Shown piece by piece: positions 1 through 12,000 of a stretch of 64,000 nucleotides of DNA. The notes under the pieces are model-generated. The model saw nothing but the letters and a program-made list of their open reading frames with translations, was not told the origin of the DNA and did no database searches. The position numbers and the translations under genes are program-made. Source of the DNA: Artocarpus heterophyllus (taxonomy: Eukaryota; Streptophyta; Magnoliopsida; Rosales; Moraceae); NCBI GenBank assembly GCA_025403435.1, contig CM046330.1:28860860-28924859 (forward strand). The letters run 5' to 3'. Position 1 is the stretch's first letter, and each line of letters begins with the position of its first letter.

Positions 1-1601
1 ATTTCTCAACTAATCTAAATAATAATGAGACTCACTCCCTATTTATAGAGGTTAAGCCCAAGAGTCAATCCTTATTAGATAGGGCCTTCAAAAATTTGAA
101 TCAGAATCAAATTAGAACCAATATCTTATAAAATCTGCTTGAAAACGCGTAATAGTTTTAACACCTGGTCGATAGGCCAACCTAACAGATTGGCTTGCTG
201 AACCTCCTCAATCAGCTAGGCCAAACTTAAAGATCGGCTTGTTGATCTTGCGATAAAAAGTTCCCTATGAATCTTTATTACCCACCTGAGATTCTAGGAA
301 TAGAGCCTCAATTTTAATTCAAATAACTCAATAGAGAAGTTATCTGATTAAAACAGTCATATTTAGATAATCTCTAGGAAAATAAATATTCCTAATAATT
401 CAACAAGTGTATCTTGAATTTATTTATTAAAAATTAAATTCAACCAATAAACAAACATGAATTATCTAATCCCGATAATTCAACAAGTTTATCTTGAATT
501 AATTTTATCACAAAATTAATTCAATCAATAAACAAACATGAATTATCTGATTTTATCAAATTTTAGCCAATCTGATAAATCTGACATAAGTCACCAATTA
601 TTAGAAAAGCATGCCGTATCGTTACAGGATTTCTATGAGCTAGCAAAGGGGATCAAATGAACCTATATAATTGAAGCTCCTGATAATTATGAAATGCAAT
701 ATCCCAGATATACATTTCATAATTATCAACTCCAACGCTACTCCACTAAAAGCTTAGAACTGCACTCTCGAACTACATAGAATTACGAAGCCTAAATAGC
801 TAAGTCTCCATGATATATCATAGTGTATCGTATCCCTATAGGATTATCCATAATCGGCTTAAGGACAATTTCTGTCTTACCTTCCCGATTATTTTTATCT
901 TACATTCCATTATCTCACCATCGAAAAACTTACCATACAAGATAATGCATATAAGAGAATATCAACTACTTCTAAAGAGGAGTTATAAATTCTATATCTA
1001 TGAATCACAGGTCTACGCTATCAAGAGTCATGCCTCCAATATACCGGCATACGTACCACTATAAAATGTGGATGCCACCCTTTGGTAAGACATAAGTTAA
1101 GACAATGGCCCACTATTCATCTCATGATTAAGATACAATACAAATGATTGTCTAAAGTGAATCGATTTGTCGAGACAAAATTATTAATCCAAATCAATTC
1201 ACTTTATGTCCCGATCCAACACATCGTCACCTATGACAATGTGCCAATGTTTCTATTTGCGGAGTCCACATCTGATGGCCAAGACAAACCATCACCCAAT
1301 AGGGATATAGACAACATAACAATCTTTACATAAATAAAGTGCCCAACTTTATTTCCTTGATTGCGGATCTCATAATTTAGACAGTCACTTTAAGAATCAT
1401 GTCTTCCACATAATCTATCTATCATATGCCCAATTTTTAATGTTTAGATCATCAGTCTCAGACTTTTTTTGCTTGACATACGTTCAACAAATATGAACAT
1501 AAAGAGAATAAGATCTGGTATATAAATAAATTCTTTATTGATAAAAAAAATGTCTCAAAAAACATATTACGCTTTTACTCTTAGGGCATACACGTCTAAC
1601 A
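1..1601 (-). mobile_element. copia LTR, 5'-cut by window edge (about 2-kb LTR family)
   Basis: The sequence aligns over its whole length with the LTR at 57161-59178, starting about 350 bp inside that LTR. It has the same TATA region (38-47 on the plus strand, TATAAATAGG on the minus strand) and the same terminal ...TCTAACA. To its right there is no polypurine tract; it abuts gypsy RNase H sequence directly. It is therefore either a solo LTR or the 5' LTR of a minus-strand element whose body lies left of the window. A block of about 65 bp present in the other copy (58441-58505) is missing here. The family match is seen directly; solo versus full-length status cannot be decided. Confidence 0.85.
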
Positions 1602-1755
1602 ACACTAACACTTCAAAACGAGGTTTGGGTTATGTGCTGATGCAACAAGGATGAGTCATAGCTTTATGGGTCATGATAGTTGAAACCACATAAGCAAAAC
1701 TATCCCACTCATGACTTAAAACTAGCGGTAGTGATCTTCACGTTAAAAATATGGA
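1602..1755 (+). pseudogene. Ty3/gypsy RNase H fragment
   Basis: Near-copy of the stretch at 8208-8350 of the large gypsy element. Both encode a degraded RNase H core reading roughly YTNTSxxGLGYVLMQQG, which matches the chromovirus consensus around the catalytic Asp segment. It begins exactly where the copia LTR ends, so the LTR inserted into, or recombined with, gypsy DNA. Stops are present and nothing is translatable. Confidence 0.7.
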
Positions 1756-2440
1756 GATAAAAAGAAAGAGAGAGAGGTGCCAAAAAGGCATCTAGGACTA
1801 CCAAAGGATGAATAATGCTATATGCTCACTCTTTTTGTATAGTTAAAAATTTCTACTGTTTTCAAATGTTATAACTCTAAACCATGCCTTTTTCTCTTCT
1901 CTCTTCTAGAGTTTTTTCTCATTCTTTTTCAAGGCTATTGAGTCGCCTTTCCAAGGAGGTTCAAAGGACAAGAGTCTAAAGCCGCATCTGGGTTGGCCTT
2001 TTGGCTCTTGACCTTGTAGGAGGGTGCTTAGGGACATGATGATCGAAGATTTAGGGATTGCCTGGTGTCATCATGTGGGTTTAGGTGGGGTAGGGGTAGG
2101 GGTGAGGGTGGGGGTTCATAGTGGGGGTTGGGGTGGAGCGGGAAGCTATAGGGCTGAAGGGGAAGGCTTCTAACATGGGCTAGGCAGTGGATGGGGGTTG
2201 AAGGGCAAAGCTATAGGGCTAAAAAGGGAGGCTTCTAAGGTCGGCTGGGCTGCTATTTCTTGTTTTTTTGGATACTAGCATCCTTTAGGCTTGGTCGGCT
2301 TGGCTATGTGATGGTCGAAGAAGGTAAGGGGTTGTTTCCCTCTGCATCAGTTGGTGGTGTTTTCTGGTTGTTTTGGATCTTAGGGCTTTTGGGGGCTTGG
2401 GTTTGTGGAGGCAATGCCTTCTTTGGTTGGCAGAGGTGTG
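1755..2440. repeat. unclassified dispersed repeat, left copy
   Basis: Direct-repeat partner of 31910-32915. Shared blocks include a GCC(A)5GGC segment, a TTTTCTCTTCTCTC run, a G-rich tract (about 2085-2230) and the closing GCAATGCCTTCTTTGG motif. No protein family is recognisable in any frame. The G-rich 5' part would suit a LINE or an unclassified element, but no reverse transcriptase remnant is visible. It sits immediately upstream of the truncated gypsy 5' LTR, while its partner sits immediately downstream of the 3' LTR. Confidence 0.65.
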
Positions 2441-2473
2441 CAGTGGAACTCCATCTTACCAAATTCCACTTAT

Positions 2474-5373
2474 CTTACCAAATTCCTTGTAAAGCCCTAA
2501 CCTTGCAATTTTGCAACTTAGCCCCCAAAACACACAATCAAACTTTCAGGAGAAATCTGAAGCATTGGAACTCCATCTTTCAAATAGTTTCTCCAAAACC
2601 AAGAGCAGTCTATGGTTTTACTTTGGAACAACACCCTACTTAGATTCAAATTAGGACAATAACTTAGAAAAGAACCTCTCCTTTCTCACTCTCCCTCTCT
2701 CTCCCATGTTCTCTCCCTTCAGTTTTCTCTATGTTTGCTACAAAAATTCTAGAACTAAACGATTTAGGCTTCAAATCAAAAATAGAGCTAAAACACCATT
2801 AAGTCAAGCTCTAATCCAGTCATAATCCAAGGTTAAAACTTTATGAACTAATTTAATCTTTCATTAATAAATTCTATATCTGAAAAGCTTGTTCAAATTA
2901 TTGTTCATCATTCTAAGTTACGGCTTTATAAATGTTAATCTGTTTCAAAGTCTATATGTTGAGAATAAGTTGTATGCCAAAATCTGAATTTATATGTTGT
3001 AAGCTAGGAATAATTTGATGTATGATTCAAGATTATTGTTAAAAACATGTTATATATGTTTGAACATGGATTCCTTGGTTGTATAATCTATACCTCTATG
3101 ATTTAGAGCTCAAAGTTGATTTAGATATGTTCTTAACTTCGTTTCACAAAATTTCAAGTTTGGATGGTTTAGATTGTGAGTTGAACATTAAAATTTAACG
3201 TAAAATATTTTTCCATCTTGTTATATGATTATTTAAGTGTTTTAAACCATATTAGAGCATTAAAAACTGATTTGCAGCAAAAAATCAAAGTTGGAAACAA
3301 AATAGCACACGAAGGAGACGAACTAGTAGAGCCTAGTTCTAAGTAGGATAGTCGACTGCCCCTTTGTATAGTGGTCAACTACAGGTGGCAGCCATGGTGA
3401 TTGCCACCTCCACCCGAGCTCCTCGATTCTCTTGGAACGATCCGATTTGGCCCTTCCATGTCCTGTAGTGTAAAATCACCTCAAAAGGCCCAATTTTCAT
3501 GTTTGCAAGCATTAGGAAAATCAATTGCATTCTAAAAGCTATATTTACAAAAAGGCACACTAATGGTCAATTTATACAAAAGAGAAACTAAGAAACTTGA
3601 TTATGTTCTTATTTATCAGTTTGCTGATTTCATTAGAGAACTTCTAAGTTCTGGGCAACGCTAAGAGCTAATTTGCATTGGGTGGGACTTGTGAGAATTG
3701 AAAGTGTGGCGGCTGGCCCCACTCAAGCCTCCATGAGGTCGTAGTTCACCCTTGGCATAATTGGCTCTTATTGTGGTCCCACAGTAGCGTTACGTATCGC
3801 CGTCCCATTGTGTTGCCCCACTCATCCGTATTGTCCCATCTAGGACCCGCTGGTCACTCAGGGTTTTATTTCCCGTCCCTCATGGTTCGAACCTCAAACC
3901 TCCCTTAAGAGGTTCTTTTTGTAACTACTAGCTCAATTGGTACTCGTGAAGGAAATAAGAACCTCTTAAGGGAGGTTTGAGGTTCGAACCATGAGGGACG
4001 CGAAATAAAACCCTGAGGAACCAGTGGGTCCTAGAGGGGACAATACAGATGAGTGGGCCTGGATAAGCTGCAATAAGAGCCAATTATGCCGGGGGCTGAC
4101 CTACGGGCCTTATGGGGGCTTGAGTGGGGCCGGGTACGCCACAGAAAGGATCCATAAGATGTGTCGAAAAAGAGGTATGATTTCTATATTTTCTTTAATA
4201 AGCATGTTTTAAATGATTTTGGTGTGGCCAAAATGCTATACTTTGAGATAAGCATATTCTAAATAAATTGTTTATGAAATGTTATTTCTCATAACTAAAT
4301 GCTAACGAAAAGTATATGTATGTAGATATTGTTATGTTCTCATATTTTAGTCTTAGAATAAATGTTCTGAGCACAATGACTTTAAAAATGCTACCACGAA
4401 TGTGCATGTTTTTTCGCTGATTTAGTTTTCAAACGCCACCATGAATGTGTATCTCTTCTGGTGGTGGGTTTTATAGCTATAGAAATCGGGTTATGAGATA
4501 TAACCTTGGGGGCAGGACCGCTAAACCTTGATCGGGATACTCCATAGCAAGGCGATTGGCTAAAGCACTGTAAGTATGTTGGCATATGATATATATTGTT
4601 GACGCTTAAGAACTTGATTAGAGTGCTTCATCTCTTTTTACTTGATTGTTTAAATACTCATGCTTTAATTATTCATATAATATGCAAAGTTTGTTAAATA
4701 ATATTTTACTAGGACTTTTGCTCATTTTTTGTTATTTTACTTAACTCCCTCCAAGCGGTGCTAAGAATGGTGCTGAGTGAACCGTGGCTATTGCAGGATC
4801 TCGAGGTTGAGACATACCTGGCGTCATGACATTTTCCTGTTGCAGTTACTTCGTTTTTCTCTTAAGTCAAATCATGTAATAATTAAACTTTCTGACCTTC
4901 CTTTCTATTTTGGACCTTTTTTTTTAGCTTTTAGGATTGTGGTTTGATGTCGGTCATATAGTGAATGTGATGCTTATGTTTGTTTTCGTTGTATGTTTGG
5001 ATATAGGATTTTGATGTCAATCCCTGAACTGATGCCGAGGCAGACTTTCAAATTCATGTGGTTGTGATGCTATGTTTCTTAATATATATTTTGATATTTA
5101 ATTTAGATTATTTGGAAAAAAAAATTAGAATATAAAATTTATAGACTTAGAAACACATTCAACTTAAAAACTAAAAATTATTTTTCCTTAGTAATACCTT
5201 AAGTTCTAATATTTACTTTATATTGATATTGGTTAAAAAAAGGGTTTATTAATAAATTAAATTTTGTAGTTTTTAACATTTTAATCCGATCCTTTCAAAA
5301 ATCATTATTTTAAACTAAATTTACTTTTTTTAAACCGAGCTTTTACGTCATACCCTGGTTTTGAGTCATGACA
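2474..5373 (+). mobile_element. gypsy chromovirus 5' LTR, truncated at its 5' end
   Basis: Collinear with the 3' LTR at 29061-31894 but lacking roughly its first 220-230 bp. Its 3' end, ...GTCATGACA, is followed at 5382 by a tRNA primer-binding site. Relative to the 3' LTR it has gained a 439-bp fold-back element (3705-4143) and lacks both the MITE at 29574-29740 and the 70-bp tandem duplication at 30051-30190. Divergence from the 3' LTR is heavy (many substitutions and indels), so the insertion is old. The left edge is approximate because the truncation is fused to the dispersed repeat. Confidence 0.8.
3705..4143. mobile_element. fold-back (palindromic) SINE-like element
   Basis: An insertion absent from the homologous 3' LTR. 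The ends are TGTGGCG and CGCCACA, flanked by the direct repeat GAAAG (3700-3704 and 4144-4148). The two arms (about 3705-3918 and 3950-4143) are reverse complements over about 190-210 bp with modest divergence. The spacer and right arm hold a pol III A-box-like TAGCTCAATTGG (3929-3940) and a perfect B box GGTTCGAACC (3981-3990), 52 bp apart, as in tRNA-derived SINEs. The B box is palindromic and recurs in the left arm (3884-3893). It is probably a head-to-head SINE dimer, or a foldback/MITE that captured SINE sequence. Confidence 0.75.
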
Positions 5374-5381
5374 AGAATTTT

Positions 5382-5393
5382 TGGTACCAGAGC
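5382..5393 (+). promoter_or_regulatory. gypsy primer-binding site (tRNA-iMet type)
   Basis: TGGTACCAGAGC lies 8 bp after the 5' LTR end and matches the usual plant iMet PBS TGGTATCAGAGC with one change (T to C). It fixes the plus orientation of the element. Confidence 0.8.
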
Positions 5394-5465
5394 ACTAGAA
5401 TCCACGCATACGCAAGACAACAAAAGAACTACTAACAGACCATTTTCCTTTTTTAGAAGTGAAAA

Positions 5466-6240
5466 ATGCCTCGCCGTAGAGCAGCAGCTGGTTAATAAGT
5501 GAAACAATAAGATGATCAGCTAGCCGACCGACAGGGTGATCAATGGCTCAACCAACAAACCAACTAGCCAAGCAATCAACAGGCTAATCAACAAGCTAAT
5601 CAACAAGCCATGCCGAATCAGGAGTTTTTGAATGCGTTGTTAGTAGCTTCCAAGGGAATGGCAGTTCAGAATCACAACCCTTAGCCTAATATGGATAAAA
5701 AATAAGAATATTTTTGTGAATTTTGCTGGTCGCAAATTCCACCCTTCAATGGTGAGGGTGACTCCTAACAAGCGGTGCACTAGCTTGAAGCAATAATATA
5801 ACACTTGAACACCATGGGAGTTCCGGCTGAATATCGAATTGAATGTACTGTTTACTGGTTAAAAGGGCATGCAAACACATGGTGGAGTTAAGCCAAAAGA
5901 CTCCTTAATCTTAGGACCATGATATGGAACGTGTTTGAGATTGCCTTTTACAACAAGCACTTTCCGTGAGACAACTGAAAGGCTAAGGCTTTAGAGCTGA
6001 TGACTCTGAACAAGGGGACATGACAGTTATGGAGTATGAAACCATGTTTTTAGAGCTAGTTTGATACTTGCCAACACAAATAGCAGACGAAGAACTAAGG
6101 TATGCTAAGTTTAAGAAAGGATTAAAGCCATCTGTACCCAAAGAGGTGGTGGCCCTTAGGCACCGTAAATCCAATAAGCTAATCTACACTGCGGTTAGAG
6201 TCGAGACGGACAATCTAACCTTCTAGCATAGCAAGGAAAA
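5466..6240 (+). pseudogene. gypsy chromovirus gag, decayed
   Basis: It starts at an ATG giving MPRRRAAAG, typical of Del/Tekay-type Gag, followed by a Q/N/A-rich stretch, then blocks resembling the Retrotrans_gag domain (PPFNGEGD, GVPAEYRIECTVYWLKGHANTWW, FEIAFYNKHFP). Many in-frame stops, mostly at CAG/CAA/TGG codons, plus frameshifts destroy it. In the intact family it would encode the capsid-like particle protein. It lies 73 bp after the PBS, in the expected place. Confidence 0.75.
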
Positions 6241-6359
6241 CCACACAAAAAAAAAAAAAACAGCATACCACACAGAAACAATAGGAGGAACAACTATCAG
6301 AGATGTCAAAATAGCAATAGTAGTGTCAATAGTTAGAGTAGTGGTTCATCATGTAGTAG

Positions 6360-7134
6360 TAGAGTCGGGACCTATTACTGCCACCATTGCATTCCAACTT
6401 AGCCATGTCAAAAGATAGTGTCCTCAACTCAAGATTCCATAGTCATAGTAGGACCGAAGATAGGGTGGTCCCAACCAATTTCAGTCATAGCTACCATAAT
6501 TTATGCAACTTTTATTCTAGCCTATCATGCCTCCTTAGGCACCTTATCCATCTATGTAGAGTTTCCAACCACCTAGCTATTAGTAGTTCAAGCCTTAAAC
6601 TTTCGGGGACTATGCAATCTCCCCCTCCCCAACAGTTTAGATAAAATAAACAGAGGCAGGGCAACAAGAATGACAATAGAAAGGAAAAGCGCTGGACTAG
6701 GCCTACAATATCACTTGTGGAGACTCAGGAGTCTCAACAAGAAATGTTGTTGATGGTATGATCCTTGTTTCATAGTCTTTAGCTCATTTTTTGTTTGACA
6801 CTAGTGCTCACATTCTCTTATATTTGAATCATTCATGAGTACCTTGGGTTTGAAAAAATTATACATGTCCTTGACTTCTCTACTCGGATGGGTGGAGGTG
6901 AATGCTATATGTAAGTTGTGTGAGATCACGATCAGGGGATGAAGTCTTTAGACCTGACCTTATTATTATTCCAATGAGTGCATATGACATAATACTCGAT
7001 ATGAACTGGTTATCCATGCATAGTGCAATAGTTGATTGTCATTGTGGGAAAGTGACTTTAATTACTAGTTTAGGATCGATAGTGACATACCAAAGGGGAA
7101 AAGGCCAAACCTTAGTCAATCAGTTCTAGAAGCC
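6360..7134 (+). pseudogene. gypsy zinc knuckle and aspartic protease remnants
   Basis: A Cys/His cluster (YYCHHC near 6371-6390) is what remains of the nucleocapsid zinc knuckle. The protease active site is represented by FLFDTSAH at about 6789-6812, a DTSA where DTGA/DSGA is expected. It is followed at 6902-7129 by a 75-residue open stretch with the retropepsin core pattern (DLIIIPMSAYDIILDMNWL). The intact protein would cleave the Gag-Pol polyprotein. Stops and frame changes separate the pieces. Confidence 0.7.
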
Positions 7135-7379
7135 TTACGTTGGAGGCTGACAAAACTTTGAACGTATTGCCTTATTACCTATGGTAGAGGATGAGTCTAA
7201 CATGAATAAAAGAAACACTATCTTCCTTATAGTTGATGAGTTTGACAATCTATTCCTAAATAAGTTACTCGAATTGCCACTAGACCGTAAGATTGAGCTC
7301 TGTGTAGATTTGGTTCTTGGAACAACTCCTATATAGGATGGCTCCATTGAAATGAGAGAGTTAGGAAAACAACTAGACG

Positions 7380-8580
7380 AGTTAGCAAAGAAAGGGTATA
7401 TCTGAAATAGTACTTCATCAGTTGGGCATGCTGATTCTGATCGCCAAGAAACACGATGGATCACTCCGACTCTACATCGACTACCAACAGTTTAACTAGG
7501 TTATGATTAGGAACAAGTATCCACTTCTAAGGATTGATGAGTTGTTTGACTAATTGGTTGGGTCTCGGTATTTCTCCAAAATTGATTTGAGGTTTGGTTA
7601 CCATCAACTTAAAGCAAGGGAGGAAGACATTCCCAAAACTTCATTTCAAACTAGGTATAGGCCTTTTGAGTTTTTAGTGATGCCTTTTAAACTAACTAAT
7701 GCCCTTTCAACCTTCATGGACCTTATGAACCGTGTATTCAAACCCTACCTAGACTAGTTTGTAGACGACATTTTGGTGTATTCAAAGACTCCAGAAGATT
7801 ACAACAACACTTAAGGATTATCCTACAGACTCTTCGAGAACATCAACTATATACAACAACTAAAAAGTGTGACTTTTGGCTAACATAGGTCAAGTTTCTT
7901 AGACGTGTTGTTTCTAATCAAAAGATTATGGTAGATCCTTCCAAGATTGAAGTTGTGTTACAGTAGGAGAGGCCAAGGAATGTGGCAGAAATCAGAAGCT
8001 TTTTAAGACTTACAAGTTATTATAGATGATTTGTTTAGGACTTCTCCAAGATTGCTGCCCTGATGACTTACTTGTTCAAAAAACAATTTTGTTATGAGAA
8101 TGGGATGATAAGTGTAAGCACGCTTTCTAAGAGTTGAAGACCCGATTAACTAGTGCACCTGTGTTAATCATTCTAAGTAGTGATGAGCCATACGAAGCAT
8201 ACACTAACACTTCAAGATGAGGTTTGGGTTACGTGCTGATGCAACAAGGGTGAGTCATAAGAATTTCTACAGTGCAAATTTCTACAGTGCAAATTTCTAG
8301 AGGTAGTGATCTTCGCTTTAAAACTAGAGGTAGTGATCTTCGCTTTAAAAATATGGAGATGTCATCTCTACAGTGCAAATTTCTAGGTTTTCACTAACCA
8401 TAAGAATTCGAAGTATCTATTCACACAATGACATCTGAATAGGAGACAATGATGGTGGATGGAATACATGAAGGATTATGATTTCACTCTATAGCATCGC
8501 CTTGGTAAGGCAAATGTAGTGGCAAATACGCTGAGTAGGAAGTCTTTAGGAATTTTGGCATGTCTGACATTATAGGATTG
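7380..8580 (+). pseudogene. gypsy reverse transcriptase and RNase H, decayed
   Basis: RT blocks appear in order: a KKxDGSLRLxIDY-like block near 7450-7490, the [16 protein letters not shown] block (7569-7616), [13 protein letters not shown] (7666-7704) and the catalytic FVDDILVYS (7758-7784, directly after a TAG). RNase H starts near 8190 (YTNTSRxGLGYVLMQQG) and contains a scrambled local duplication at 8262-8390, where short phrases ending in AATTTCTA and GGTAGTGATCTTCGC recur. Numerous stops show it is long dead. Domain order RT, RH, INT is that of Ty3/gypsy. Confidence 0.8.
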
Positions 8581-8739
8581 GAAGAAAACTTCAATAGTTA
8601 GTGACTACAACCTCCAATACTATGAAGACTATTGACTAGCCATGGTCTAGAGCATAGACTATAGCGGTTTTTATACATCAAGTCAAACAGAATCAGTGAC
8701 AAGACTTACATCTTTGAGGTATTTGGGTTCAAATCCAAA

Positions 8740-9069
8740 ATAGGGAACAATTTGATGAGTGGAATGTCAAGCTTGATAGAACCTTATACTTCAAGAATCA
8801 CTACCTTTCAGCATGTGGAAGAGATCAAGAAAGTAGTTATTGATGAAGCTCACAAGTCTCGTTTTGCTATCCATCCTGGTAGTACAAAAATGTACCATGA
8901 TCTTAAAGGTAATTTTGGTGGAGAGCAATGAAAAAGGACATTTATGAGTATGTTGCTGGGTGTACTACTTGTCTTAGAGTCAAAGCAGAACATCATAGAC
9001 CACTTAGGCTATTACAACCACTTCCCATTCCAGATGGAAATGGGAACATATCACCAAGGACTTCTTCAT
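8740..9069 (+). pseudogene. gypsy integrase N-terminal part (HHCC region), interrupted
   Basis: Encodes the zinc-binding N-terminal integrase pattern: an EAHKSRFAIHPGSTKMYHDLK block carrying the two His, then CTTCLRVKAEHH with the Cys pair, then PLPIP. The reading is cut at 9069 by a 5.1-kb LTR insertion and resumes at 14211-14216. The target-site duplication TTCAT (9065-9069 and 14211-14215) marks the break. Confidence 0.8.
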
Positions 9070-12000
9070 TGTAACGACCCTACTTATATGGTTGTTACTT
9101 AACTACATGATCTTAATGCTTAAACATATTTTAACATGAGGTGCTTAGATTCACGACATAATTTAAAAAAAAAAACAAAATTTTTATTTTGAATAAATTT
9201 AAAGCGTAATTTAATTTCTTGAAACTTTCTTTTAAAAACTAATATAACAATAACTTATTAAAACTTAATCTAGGTGATAATTTTCCTAAAAATTATTCTT
9301 TTAATACTTTTCTTAATTTCAAATGATACTTTAAAAACATTTCTAAAATTAATTATTACTATAATTTCTTACAAAAAAATTTACGTGTGTTTGTTGCATT
9401 GTCTGTTGCGACATATATATATGTATATATTTCTTGTTGAAAGTCTTAAGCCCTTTTCTTTTTTTTTAAAAAAAAATTTGAGGTAAAAATGACTACAACT
9501 TCGGTCTCTAAAGCTCATTACGTAATACTACTTAACTTTTCACACAAGCAAAATTTTATAAAAGAAAACATAATGCAGAAAATACATTTTTGCATAAGCA
9601 GTATCCATGCCCATCGCCATCATTCATCCGCCGCTCGCCACTGCCCAATCAAGTGATGCTAAGAGGTCCCTTACCTGTAGCATGAACACGCTTAAATTAG
9701 CTTTCGCTTAGCAAGTAGGAAGTTCAACTCGTAAAATAATTTGAATACCATTTAATAAAACTATGCATTATCATTTTATGCTTGCTTATTGACTCATTTT
9801 ATGCTTAATTATTTAAGCTTTATTTTATCTTACTATTTAGGCCCTAGCAATCATACCAACTACATATCATTCTTGGGAAGTTAAGGTTCACGAAGTCCCA
9901 ACAACACTGAGATTATAAAATGTATTGCGATAATCAAGGAGTTAGGATTAAGTCCCAACAACACCATGATCTTTTAAAACTTAACCTCACTGTAGGTCGA
10001 GAGGTTGGTACAGTACCCTTAACATGTATTATTTAGTTTCACTTGTCTTATTATGTATATGCAATATGGCATGTTATTACATAGCTCTATATACCAATAC
10101 CAAAAAAATGCTTAACCGAAAGTGAGTAAATAGTATATTGTAATACAGCTTACATCTGATATCATTCATGACCTAACAAGATGCTAACACATCATATCTT
10201 AAATACGTATATATGACCTAACAGAATTATGGCAAGGCATAACACTGAACATGCGTTTCATAATTTTAGAAATCATGTAAAAATATTTTATTTAAAAACT
10301 ATTCATACTGTATGCGAGATTTCTACTTACATGTTTTCTTGTAGTAAATTTCTTTATTAACCCTGAATTCCTGTTCTATGGGAATCAATACTGTATAAAA
10401 CACCTAATTGAGAGTGTGTAAGAAAAATTATTTTATACTATTTTAATTTTTAGCATAATCATAAGAATTTTATCATTCCTTTAGATCATAATTCTTTTTA
10501 CCAAAGGATCATAAAAATCACTATTTCTATTACAAAAATTAATTATTTTATTAAATTATTATAACATTTAATTTTCCCTTAATTGCCATTAGTTTATATT
10601 AAAATTGATAATTAATTAATTTAAAAATATTAATTAATTATCTATCGTCACTAAATCTATATGACCTCAATCAACTAAATGAGACATTTCCAAAATTCAT
10701 GATTATTAAACTAAGTTCTAATTAACCATGTTTTTAATTCATTTAATGTGCTTGTAATTGGTTCTAAGCCTAAAAATAATCTTACAATGTCCCATACACC
10801 ATTTTGTTGAAATTATGGTCCGAATGCTTTTTAGACTAAAATGGGCATTAGACCCATGTCCAACATCGCAATACTAAGACTCTAGCGTATAGAGTTTTAA
10901 GATAGTTTTTCTTAGTGTCAAATTGAAAACCATTAAACTTTATCCTTAAGAAATTAATTCATGTAACTTAAAGTTTTAAGCATATATCGCTCTATAAAAT
11001 AATATCCAAAATCAGTAACCCACTAAATCTTAAGCTTATATAATCTATCTAGAGCGCTGTAATTTCTTGGTTTGTTGAAAAATAGAATTTTGTAGTCACG
11101 TAATCTTTGTTTATAAAACTAGTACCAGAAGGTACTTTTTTGGTTAGTTTTAGAAAATTATCATGGATCATATGTTAAAAACAGTATTTCTTTTAAAGTT
11201 TTTTCTTCATAAATTTGCTTATTTTAAATATATGATTTACTAATTTTTATGCTCTTTTTAAAGTTTGGATTATTGTCCTTGTCGTATTTATTTTTAGGTT
11301 AAATTTTGCAAACTTTACCGATTAAAAAGTTTGGACTGCTTTTATAAATCCTAATTAAAGTTTATTTTAGAAAAGATTTTACAAAACTTTCTTCTATAGC
11401 AAAAACTAAAACTTTTATGCTCGGCGAAAATGGCAATTTAGTCTTGAAACAACCTGAAACTTGAAAATTATTTTCAGCCCAAAAATACAGTTTTTGGACA
11501 GTTTTAAAAAACTATCTAAACTGTATATTAAAGATAGATTTTGAAAAAAAAATTCTTCACAAAAGTTGTCCGTCTTATCAAAATCTAAAATTTTCATTAG
11601 CAAAACATGAAATTCGGACCCAAAATGGTCCAAAATTTCCAAACAAATTTTCAGCCCTTATAAAAACTGCTTTAGGCAATTTTGAGCAGTTTGTAAAAAC
11701 TACTTGGAAACCATACTTAGAGTCAAAATTGTGTTTTTGTTTAGTCATGGAATTTTGTTCAAAATGTCAAAAACTAAAGGTTTTGTGTTCAAAAAAGTTT
11801 TAAAAATCGACTCTAAGGCTTCCATTTATGCACTCAAAGTTTGTGGAAAATTTTTCCACACACCAAAACTTGTAAAAATACGTAGACTAAATATACATAA
11901 CCTAACTTATTACAACAAAATACACATATAGCCATACCCAACAACATAAATAGAAATTATTACAACCCATTTGCTTACTAAACATTAACTGACCTCATAA

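Noticed and set aside
2260..2643. 127-codon plus-strand frame
   Set aside because: Spans the junction of the dispersed repeat and the gypsy LTR, and the G-rich repeat gives a W/G/L-rich product with no homology.
3929..3990. A possible tRNA gene from the A and B boxes
   Set aside because: No cloverleaf can be drawn around them: acceptor and anticodon stems are missing. The unit is SINE-like.
9274..9486. 70-codon open frame in the solo LTR
   Set aside because: I/L/F/K-rich translation of AT-rich DNA with no motif, inside an LTR.
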